A DNA stretch of 12,620 nt from Clostridia bacterium (lineage in GTDB: Bacteria; Bacillota; Clostridia; Christensenellales; Borkfalkiaceae). Position numbers and translations under genes: made by a program. Numbering within the stretch: position 1 is the stretch's first letter; the number at the start of each line of letters is the position of its first letter. Shown here piece after piece: positions 6,677 to 12,620 of the stretch. The notes beneath the pieces are model-generated. The model saw nothing but the letters and a program-made list of their open reading frames with translations. It had not been told where the DNA came from and did no database searches. The stretch covers positions 1 to 12,620 of the forward strand of contig JAFTMQ010000141.1 of NCBI GenBank assembly GCA_017452305.1, given 5' to 3'.

Positions 6677-7624
6677 TTATCTTAAAATTAAATCATCCTT
6701 ATTCGTTTCGCGCACCAAATACTGCGGACGGCGTTTTACCTCTTTGTTAATCTTGCCAAGGTACGCGCACATGACGCCCATACACGCCAAAATCACACCC
6801 GTGCAGCCCAAGACAATGCCCGTAACAAGCTGCCAGCTAAAGAAGGGCAAATTCTGTGCCAATCTGCGCACAAAAGCCCAAATGAGCATACCCAGGGATG
6901 CAATGAAGGATAAAATGCTTAAATATTTGGGTAGCTTTAAGGGCACGTCCGAGAACGCCATAATGCCGTCGAACGAGTATTTAAACAGCTTGCCAAAGCT
7001 CCACTTCGTTTTGCCTGCAACGCGCTGTACGTTTTCAAAGGGAAGCCAATACGTCTTAAAGCCAATCCAACCAAAAATCCCCTTGGAAAAGCGGTCTTGT
7101 TCGCACATCGCCACGATGGCGTCCACCATTTCCCGTTTCATCAACCGAAAATCGCGTGCGCCGTCCACGATATCCACGTCGGAAAGTTTATGCATAATTT
7201 TATAGAACGCGCGCGCGAAAAAAGAGCGGATTTTCGGCTCGCCTTTGCGCATAACGCGACGGGTTGCCACGCTGTCGTATCCCTTTTCCTTGATGATTTT
7301 CATCATTTTGGGAAGCAACGAGGGAGGATCCTGCATGTCCGCGTCCAAAGCGGCTACATAGTCGCCCGTGGCGTTGCAAAAGCCTGCGTACATTGCCGAT
7401 TCCTTGCCGAAATTGCGGGAAAAAGAAATATATTTCACGCGCTCGTCACGGCTTGCAATCTCTTTGATGAGCGGCATTGTTTTATCCTTTGAGCCGTCGT
7501 CCACAAAGAGCATTTCAAACTCGTATTCCGACATATGCGCGGTAACGCGGCGCAGTTCTTTATAGAGGGTAGGAAGGGATTCTTCCTCGTTATAACAAGG
7601 GATGATGAGCGAGATTTTTTCCAT
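6677..7624 (-). CDS. Family 2 glycosyltransferase, polyprenyl-phosphate (GtrB/DPM1-like)
   Basis: A 315-residue membrane-associated enzyme that most likely transfers a sugar from a nucleotide donor to undecaprenyl phosphate on the cytoplasmic face, to feed envelope glycosylation. The GT-A domain is clear: ISLIIPCYNEEESLP (4-18), FVDDGSKDKT (40-49), ISFSRNFGKESAMYAGF (66-82), and the metal/nucleotide motif ALDADMQDPP (92-101). Further on come FRLMKREMVDAI and RVAGKTKWSFGKLF near 210-223. Two hydrophobic segments near 232-252 and 264-289 are predicted transmembrane helices, as in GtrB and DPM1-type enzymes with a C-terminal pair. The ATG at 7624 is preceded by an AAGGAAAGAG purine run. The sugar cannot be inferred. 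It has its own consensus promoter just after the DUF1295 gene and is terminated by the 6575 palindrome. Confidence 0.92.
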   Translation of the reverse strand: MEKISLIIPCYNEEESLPTLYKELRRVTAHMSEYEFEMLFVDDGSKDKTMPLIKEIASRDERVKYISFSRNFGKESAMYAGFCNATGDYVAALDADMQDPPSLLPKMMKIIKEKGYDSVATRRVMRKGEPKIRSFFARAFYKIMHKLSDVDIVDGARDFRLMKREMVDAIVAMCEQDRFSKGIFGWIGFKTYWLPFENVQRVAGKTKWSFGKLFKYSFDGIMAFSDVPLKLPKYLSILSFIASLGMLIWAFVRRLAQNLPFFSWQLVTGIVLGCTGVILACMGVMCAYLGKINKEVKRRPQYLVRETNKDDLILR

Positions 7625-7665
7625 GTTTCTCTTTCCTTTTTGCCTTTTAGGTTACTTGGTTATTC

Positions 7666-7694
7666 ATTATACTATATTCGCGCGCGTTTGTCAA
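7666..7694 (-). promoter_or_regulatory. Full-consensus promoter of the glycosyltransferase gene
   Basis: On the minus strand TTGACA (7689-7694) is followed by exactly 17 bases and TATAAT (7666-7671), a perfect sigma-A/sigma-70 consensus. The -35 overlaps the stop codon of the DUF1295 gene (7691-7693). The expected start is near 7659, giving a leader of about 35 bases. Confidence 0.88.
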
Positions 7695-8554
7695 TGCTTA
7701 ACCCATTTTTTGATGGGGATAAGTACGTGCGTTTGTTTTTTATATTCGGCGAAGCCCTCTTTGCGGCTTTGACGCTTTTCCGCCATCGGAATGCTAACGC
7801 ACGCAAACAGCAATGTATTTGCAAGCGCGCCCGCCAACAGCCACCAACGGTTTGGCATCGCGAACACCGCCGCCGTGCCAATCCCCCACCACATTAAAAT
7901 TTCGCCCAAATAGTTGGGGTGGCGGGAATATTTCCAAAGTCCGTCGCGGATAAAGCCGCCCGTCTTCTTTTTGCGGAATTTGTGCATTTGCACGTCCGCC
8001 GTGCCCTGCAACAAAACGGCAAGGATAGACAGCGCAAAAAAGGCTATACTGCCGACGTTGATTGCTCCGCCATACACAAAGGTGAACACGGCGGGAAGAA
8101 TACAGCCGTACACCACGAGCGTCGGGACGAGGTGTATCCCCACGAAATTGATGACGGGATAAAAAACGCCCGTTTTTTCTTTGAGCATAGTATAGCGCCA
8201 ATCCTGCCAATCGAGGTCCTTAAAGGTGTACGCCCAATTCGCCGTTAAGCGAATACCCCATACCATGGTCGCGATGAACGGAAAAATTCGCGCTCCGCTT
8301 ATCGGATATTTAATAGCAAAAGCAATCAAAATTACGATGGGCTGTACGCTCCAATAAGGGTCGTAAACAGACGAATTTTTGCACGCTACGCTAAATATAA
8401 ACACGACGATTGTCGCCGCGATGTCCGCCAATAAAAGATTGAGCCAAAAGGCAAACGGAAGCAATAAGTACACCGCCACCCCCGCCGCTGTGGCGACGAT
8501 ATAGGCAAGCGTAACGATGAAGAAAGCGAAGGCTCTGTTTTTGCGTATGCTCAT
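7691..8554 (-). CDS. DUF1295 family integral membrane protein (steroid 5-alpha-reductase/ICMT-like fold)
   Basis: A 287-residue polytopic membrane protein with about 6-7 hydrophobic segments (roughly 9-31, 35-57, 70-100, 138-160, 167-183, 217-233, 237-255). It carries the two DUF1295 hallmarks: SSVYDPYWSVQPI (61-73), and, near the C-terminus, the cofactor-binding-type motif RDGLWKYSRHPNYLGEILMWWG (203-224), which is shared with isoprenylcysteine methyltransferases and C-terminal steroid reductase domains. The exact reaction is unknown: reduction of a lipid double bond or methyl transfer are both compatible with the fold. The ATG at 8554 has AAAGGAG 9 bases upstream. It has its own promoter upstream and no terminator before the glycosyltransferase gene, so read-through is possible, and both may act on envelope lipids. 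Confidence 0.88.
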   Translation of the reverse strand: MSIRKNRAFAFFIVTLAYIVATAAGVAVYLLLPFAFWLNLLLADIAATIVVFIFSVACKNSSVYDPYWSVQPIVILIAFAIKYPISGARIFPFIATMVWGIRLTANWAYTFKDLDWQDWRYTMLKEKTGVFYPVINFVGIHLVPTLVVYGCILPAVFTFVYGGAINVGSIAFFALSILAVLLQGTADVQMHKFRKKKTGGFIRDGLWKYSRHPNYLGEILMWWGIGTAAVFAMPNRWWLLAGALANTLLFACVSIPMAEKRQSRKEGFAEYKKQTHVLIPIKKWVKH

Positions 8555-8575
8555 AAGTAGTTACTCCTTTCCTTT

Positions 8576-8605
8576 ATTATACCCTATCCGCCCCGCATTC
8601 GTCAA
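8576..8605 (-). promoter_or_regulatory. Promoter of the DUF1295 gene
   Basis: On the minus strand TTGACG (8600-8605) is followed by an 18-base spacer and a perfect TATAAT (8576-8581), about 22 bases before the ATG. The leader is therefore very short, barely holding the Shine-Dalgarno. Confidence 0.82.
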
Positions 8606-8612
8606 TGGTTTT

Positions 8613-8650
8613 TATCAAAAAAAAGGCGTAGCCGCTTAGCTACGCCTTTT
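8613..8650 (-). terminator. Strong intrinsic terminator after the surface-protein unit
   Basis: Arms AAAAGGCGTAGC (8621-8632) and GCTACGCCTTTT (8639-8650) flank a 6-base loop. Read on the minus strand, the stem ends in eight T residues (8617-8624 as A on the plus strand) followed by GATAAAAA. It closes the transcript of the 1219-residue protein and the 46-residue ORF, 13 bases after the small ORF's stop codon. Confidence 0.92.
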
Positions 8651-8662
8651 CTCTTTATATCC

Positions 8663-8803
8663 TCAACCAAAAATGGAAGAATCGCCACCGCCAAAAGGCT
8701 GGAAGGGAAGCTCCCCTTTATCACCGGGCGACGTCCGAACGACGTCTTCCGTGACTAAAATAATTTCGACCTCGGGCGCGAGGTATTCTTTACACGTTCT
8801 CAT
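8663..8803 (-). CDS. Small 46-residue protein, translationally coupled to the surface protein gene
   Basis: An unrecognised small gene. The ATG at 8803-8801 lies inside the last codons of the 1219-residue gene (overlap 14 bases, different frame) and follows a perfect AGGAGG 9 bases upstream. It ends with TGA at 8665-8663, just before the terminator. The product starts MRTCKEYLAPEVEIILVTED and continues VVRTSPGDKGELPFQPFG, ending GGGDSSIFG. It is acidic (eight Asp/Glu against four Lys/Arg), has one cysteine (residue 4), one short hydrophobic strand (EIILV), and no signal peptide or transmembrane segment. The pattern tyrosine, then P-E-x-E-I-I, then E-D-V-V-x-T-S resembles short hypothetical proteins that I recall from gut Clostridia, whose role is unknown. 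The position suggests a partner, chaperone or processed peptide linked to the large protein, but this is inference. Confidence 0.72.
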   Translation of the reverse strand: MRTCKEYLAPEVEIILVTEDVVRTSPGDKGELPFQPFGGGDSSIFG

Positions 8804-11800
8804 CACCGTTTACCTCCTCGCCGCTTTCTTCGTCGCCACTTTCAGCATTTTCGCCGTCCGTGCTTCCGCTATTGCCCAAATTGATAATGACTTTATACGC
8901 CTTTTCAATCTCGTCTGCATACAGCCACATAGCCTTTGCAACGTTTACAAGCTCTTCACTCGCGTTAGCATCGTTTAATACTTTGTACATATAGCTGAAT
9001 ACACCGTAGGAAAGCGTGAAAGTATCTACGCCGTCCGTAACGGAAATTTCAAACATCGTTTTCAATTCGATTGCCGAAAGATTGTCAATCAATACGTAAT
9101 ACAAATTGCCGCTGGAACGCACGGGCGTTACCTCTCTACCGTTCACGGTAAAGGTAAGCGTTTGCATTACGCTCGCGTCGATTTGCATATAGCAACGGAT
9201 ATCCGTACCTGCGTTCAGCACCAAGCTCGCGCCTAATACGCTAACGCCTTGGGGCACTTTAGCCCCTTCCTTGACTGCCATACGATAATCCTGCAAGGTT
9301 TCTGCCGTTATCTCGTTCATTGCGTCTGCAAGCACTTTTTTCGTCCAAACAGCGTTTTGCGTTTGTTCTTGAATAATCACATCAACCGTTTTGTGGGTAA
9401 AGTGGGTATCCAAAAGCATATAAGCCTTATGCTCGTAGAAGTGTGCGGACGCCGTACTGCAATAGTTGTACATAACGATAACTGCATTTCGAAGCGCCTT
9501 ATAGCCTTCTTGTTTTAACTTCGCTTCCGCAACCTGCTCTTCCGTGTAGGTGAAGGTAGGCTCTACCAACGTCGCATCGTCGGGCGCATTATTCTTGGTT
9601 TCTTCCCAAGCCTGCTTTTCCGCCGCGTCCGTAGAAAGAATATTGTCATATTCTTCCAACGTTTTATCCATATCGTAAAGGGTGTATTCCAAGAAAGAGC
9701 CTACGGAAACACTGCGCATACCCGTCCAAATATATTCCCCGTCGGTGAACTGCACGTTGATCGTATCGTAATAATCTTGCGCGTAGAAATCCAAATAATA
9801 GACGTACTGATTACCGCCCAAGCTTTCCATTTCGCTGGGATGAACAACCGTCTTTTGACCCGCTACGGTGAAAATAACGCCTGCTTTTTCGTTTTTATAG
9901 AAAGAGGGTGTTTTCTCATCGGCATCAAATTGGAAGGTAACTTTCAGCCTTATATACCCGTCAAAAGACAACTCATGCGTCAGCACAACGGCATTATTCA
10001 TAAATGCTTGGTTGGTCGATACGACGTAGTCTTGATTCTTATTGGTTACCCCGACAAGCCCCTCCATTAAAATGAAGTTTTCGCTAAGGTCTTCATTGGA
10101 AACAATCCATTGCGCGTCTTCGCTTTCCGTTTGAATCAACAAGGAATAGGTATCGCTTAATTTAACACCGTCCGCAATGTTTAATTTCGCGCCTTCAGGG
10201 AGAGCAATATCGATAATGGTCGGGGAAATCAATTTTCCATCATCGTCAACGTAAGGACGCAACGCTTTGTCCGCCACGTTGACAACAAAATCCCCGTCCA
10301 AGACAACGTCCGACGCGCTGGCGATTGCAATACCGCCGCCCGTCGCTTGCGTTATAGCTTGTATAATCTCGTTTGCCTCTTCAAAGGACACCGCGCCCAA
10401 ATTGACAGTTACGTTAGAAATCGTCAAATTCTGTCCTTGCGCCTCCGACGAGCCAAGGGTGCCTTCAAGCTCTAAGTTGCCAAGATTCATCGTGTTTAAG
10501 ATACCGACTGCGCCTGCATTAATAACGGTATCTTCTATCGTGGTTTCGCCCGCAAAGTCTGCCACGCCGACGATAATGCCTTCGACTGTACTGTTTTTAA
10601 TCTTTACAAAATGATTGTTCGTTTGCAAGGGATAGTCTTGTTCATCCATCGACATCGTGCCCACACCCGCAAACAAACCGAGAATTTTAGAATTGTTTAC
10701 GTAGAGCTTACCCGAATTTTCTACGCCGATAGCGCCTTGCGCCGTTACGCTGTCCAAAACGACTGTGCCGAAGTTGAAAATGGGGCTATTGCTCATATTG
10801 AAGTTTTCTAAACCCAGCATTTCCGGCGTACAAGATACGATAGCGCCGCTCTGCTCCGCCGAACAATCGCAAATATGTAATTCCGCGCCGTATTCCACGA
10901 CAAACAAATAGGGGGAGTCCAATCTCGTGACAAGATATTCCGAGGCTTGCAGCGTAAAACCGTTTAAGCATAAGTGCATAGTCGTGCCCGTAGGAATCGT
11001 CACGGGAGTATCTATAACGAAATCTGCCGGCATTGCGAACGCCACTTCCCTTTCGCCGACACGCAAAACGCCGTTTTCATCCACCGCCGTGCCGAGCACT
11101 TCTTCGTTAAAGTACATCGCCGAAATATACGGGTGCAGTTTATCGCAGGCATGCATAACGTTGGCAGGCTGCGTACAATCCAAAACGGATACGTTTTCAC
11201 CCAAACCGTTTTCCGCACCTGCAACCGTGAAGCCGTTGGCGCATACGTTGTAGGCATAGCTTGCGCTAAGCTGTACGGGCAATTTAGCTACGTCGAAATT
11301 CTCCATAAGCGCATAATTGCCTTCGGGCAAAACGAGCGGTTGCTTATACGCCGCCGTATAGAGCGTGGAAATAAATTCCAACCCCGATTGATACAAAGGC
11401 GTATGCTCTTGGCAGTTGTTATACATACAAACGTGGGGCTTACAATCGAACACGTACACGTTTTCTAAATTCGGCGCATCAAACGCAAAGCCGTTTTTAC
11501 AAATTCCGAAATATTCTCCGTCGGGTGCGGTAAACGCAACGTTCGAGGAAACGTCTTCCGTCAAGTGTATGATGTAAAAACTACCGGACTCCGTCTTTAA
11601 ATTAGGGGATAATTGCAAGCTTCCGTTGCTTATGGCAGTCATCGCCAAATCAAACGTTTCCTGCCCAACCGGAAGAGAATTTAAACCCGCGTCGGGGATA
11701 TAAGCGCAAACGTGCGTGGTATTGTCCACCTCGTCTTCTTTACATTGGGTATATACGTTGATACCAAGCGCTCTTAACGCCAATTCGTCCTCGGGCGCTA

Positions 11801-12449
11801 ATGCAAGGTTGTTGGTACAAATTTCCGTTGCGGACGGATCGGCAAAAGCCACCTTCTCTTCCGTAAGCCATTGCGCAAACGGACAAACGTCTTCCAAACA
11901 GTAACGGCCCGCAGGAATTACGTGTTGCGTTTTTCCCTCCGACAATGCTTTTACGTAGAAAAATTCTAAGTAATCCGACGAAATCCAACCCGTAACGTCT
12001 AACATTTCATAACAGCCGTGCCCGTTGCAGTTATACGTATAAAAACCGCTGATGGGTTGCGTGCATTCCGCATCGGCATAGGTCAGCTGAATTTGATTTT
12101 CTTCAAAAACCAAATCCGCCGAATGGGTGCAAATCCCTACGTATACGTTTGCGCCAAGGGTAATGACAGTACCCGTAGGCACGGTATATTCGTAGGTAAG
12201 CACGTAGGCAGTGACAGACGGTACTACCTCTTCTCCTTCCGCCGCTGTTACGTCCTTTGCCCACTCTACCATTTTTCCTTCTATGTCGTGCGGGGTTTCC
12301 GTATCTACTTTTTGCAACCTTTCTGCCGAATTATCGTAAAGACAAACGTGCTCCGATTGTGGCAAATTGCAGCCTACACCCATACAGCAAAAGAACGTTA
12401 ATACCGCTGTAAAAACAAACAATAAAGCTTTTATCAACTTCTTTTTCAT
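8790..12449 (-). CDS. Large exported Cys-repeat and beta-helix-like surface protein (probable lipoprotein)
   Basis: A 1219-residue protein without a recognised name. Residues 1-27 form a signal sequence ending CCMGVGC, a lipobox-like site (Cys27) with an unusual Gly at -3. Residues about 33-530 hold five repeats of roughly 95-115 residues. Each opens with HxC (HVCLY 34, HGCYE 144, HVCAY 246, HVCMY 339, HACDK 433) and carries a CxNGF-type strand (CTHSADL, CTNNLAL, CKNGFAF, CANGFTV, CLNGFTL), usually followed by a xDC turn. Residues about 490-790 look like a right-handed beta-helix (VVLDSVTAQ, LYVNNSKIL, VKIKNSTVEG, TTIEDTVINAG, LTISNVTVNLG). Residues about 1066-1186 form a further domain (GASLVLNAGTDIRCYM ... 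YGVFSYMYKVLNDANASEELVNVAKAMWLYAD), followed by an acidic tail. There is no LPXTG or C-terminal membrane anchor. The ATG at 12449 has AAAGGAG 7 bases upstream. A role in adhesion or glycan binding is inference only. Confidence 0.85.
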   Translation of the reverse strand: MKKKLIKALLFVFTAVLTFFCCMGVGCNLPQSEHVCLYDNSAERLQKVDTETPHDIEGKMVEWAKDVTAAEGEEVVPSVTAYVLTYEYTVPTGTVITLGANVYVGICTHSADLVFEENQIQLTYADAECTQPISGFYTYNCNGHGCYEMLDVTGWISSDYLEFFYVKALSEGKTQHVIPAGRYCLEDVCPFAQWLTEEKVAFADPSATEICTNNLALAPEDELALRALGINVYTQCKEDEVDNTTHVCAYIPDAGLNSLPVGQETFDLAMTAISNGSLQLSPNLKTESGSFYIIHLTEDVSSNVAFTAPDGEYFGICKNGFAFDAPNLENVYVFDCKPHVCMYNNCQEHTPLYQSGLEFISTLYTAAYKQPLVLPEGNYALMENFDVAKLPVQLSASYAYNVCANGFTVAGAENGLGENVSVLDCTQPANVMHACDKLHPYISAMYFNEEVLGTAVDENGVLRVGEREVAFAMPADFVIDTPVTIPTGTTMHLCLNGFTLQASEYLVTRLDSPYLFVVEYGAELHICDCSAEQSGAIVSCTPEMLGLENFNMSNSPIFNFGTVVLDSVTAQGAIGVENSGKLYVNNSKILGLFAGVGTMSMDEQDYPLQTNNHFVKIKNSTVEGIIVGVADFAGETTIEDTVINAGAVGILNTMNLGNLELEGTLGSSEAQGQNLTISNVTVNLGAVSFEEANEIIQAITQATGGGIAIASASDVVLDGDFVVNVADKALRPYVDDDGKLISPTIIDIALPEGAKLNIADGVKLSDTYSLLIQTESEDAQWIVSNEDLSENFILMEGLVGVTNKNQDYVVSTNQAFMNNAVVLTHELSFDGYIRLKVTFQFDADEKTPSFYKNEKAGVIFTVAGQKTVVHPSEMESLGGNQYVYYLDFYAQDYYDTINVQFTDGEYIWTGMRSVSVGSFLEYTLYDMDKTLEEYDNILSTDAAEKQAWEETKNNAPDDATLVEPTFTYTEEQVAEAKLKQEGYKALRNAVIVMYNYCSTASAHFYEHKAYMLLDTHFTHKTVDVIIQEQTQNAVWTKKVLADAMNEITAETLQDYRMAVKEGAKVPQGVSVLGASLVLNAGTDIRCYMQIDASVMQTLTFTVNGREVTPVRSSGNLYYVLIDNLSAIELKTMFEISVTDGVDTFTLSYGVFSYMYKVLNDANASEELVNVAKAMWLYADEIEKAYKVIINLGNSGSTDGENAESGDEESGEEVNGDENV
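8813..8818 (-). promoter_or_regulatory. Perfect Shine-Dalgarno (AGGAGG) inside the 3' end of the large gene
   Basis: CCTCCT on the plus strand, AGGAGG on the minus strand, 9 bases before the ATG at 8803. It lies within codons for the acidic tail (EEV) of the 1219-residue protein and decides the start of the small ORF. It implies coupled translation. Confidence 0.75.
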
Positions 12450-12620
12450 GCGTCTTCTCCTTTTCTTAACCTTTTACACTTCCGCTTTCTGCGTTCGCAA
12501 AATTCTTTTCCCTATTGTAACGTTTGGGGAAAAGCTTTTCCTGTGTATGTACGCGCATACGCGCTCATTTTCCTCTATATAATAAAAAAAATAGTGGGTG
12601 TACTATATCATACCCCCCCC
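12450..12620 (-). promoter_or_regulatory. Leader and promoter region of the large surface protein gene
   Basis: No gene is visible on either strand. On the minus strand a possible -10, TACAAT (12514-12519), lies 65 bases before the ATG but has no good -35 at 16-18 bases. A perfect 14-bp palindrome, GGAAAAGCTTTTCC (12528-12541), sits directly upstream of it, where a regulator could bind, and alternating GTATG/GCGCATAC bases occur near 12545-12565. An A-run (plus strand, about 12584-12591) and an 8-base C-run (12613-12620) end the window. The promoter assignment is weak. Confidence 0.3.

Noticed and set aside
6643..6750. GTG-started 35-codon plus-strand ORF behind a G-run
   Set aside because: Mostly antisense to the C-terminus of the glycosyltransferase, no recognisable features, and it directly follows a terminator without a promoter.
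8673..8978. Plus-strand 101-codon ORF across the end of the large gene
   Set aside because: No convincing Shine-Dalgarno, and it is the antisense shadow of both the 46-residue ORF and the large gene.
12613..12620. Terminal C-run as a phase-variation tract
   Set aside because: Eight Cs at the very edge of the window with no gene context; it cannot be distinguished from a window or contig boundary.
1..12620. CRISPR array, tRNA, rRNA or insertion sequence
   Set aside because: I saw no regularly spaced repeat-spacer units, no tRNA cloverleaf or rRNA signature, and no transposase or terminal inverted repeats.

Overview
The window (about half GC, with T-tract terminators, strong Shine-Dalgarno sequences and sigma-A-type promoters) looks like the chromosome of a low-to-mid-GC Gram-positive anaerobe. 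It is most likely an uncultured or gut member of the Clostridia (Bacillota). The evidence is a VanW protein, a PHP phosphoesterase, MnmG close to DnaA, and a very large lipoprotein-like surface protein of a style I associate with gut Clostridia. The taxonomy is inference.

Layout. Positions 1-3005 hold three leftward genes: recF (1923-3005), a PHP-domain phosphoesterase (997-1824) and a vanW-family gene (64-906). A promoter at 30-58 fires leftward out of the window. From a divergent promoter region (3006-3135) dnaA runs rightward (3136-4476), followed after a REP-like palindromic element by mnmG (4631-6505). A perfect 32-bp palindromic terminator (6575-6606) separates mnmG from the leftward block on the right. 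That block is a family 2 glycosyltransferase (6677-7624) with a full-consensus promoter, a DUF1295 membrane protein (7691-8554) with its own near-consensus promoter, and a two-gene unit that ends in a strong terminator (8613-8650).

The two-gene unit is the most interesting part. It consists of a 1219-residue exported protein (8790-12449) and a previously hidden 46-codon gene (8663-8803). The large protein has five roughly 100-residue cysteine/HxC repeats, then a beta-helix-like stretch, then a C-terminal domain. The small gene starts inside the last codons of the large one behind a perfect AGGAGG and ends just before the terminator. It looks translationally coupled and of unknown function.

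How the genes relate. dnaA (replication initiation), recF (gap repair) and mnmG (tRNA wobble modification) form an origin-type neighbourhood. The order is unusual: recF is divergent from dnaA, dnaN is absent from the junction, and I see no DnaA-box cluster. The right half is cell-envelope oriented (lipid-linked glycosylation, a membrane methyltransferase/reductase-like protein, a surface protein). Other points of note are a Gly-to-Val change in the FAD-binding loop of MnmG, the absence of a Shine-Dalgarno at the MnmG start, and an AATGCGGAAT-type intergenic repeat present at two sites.
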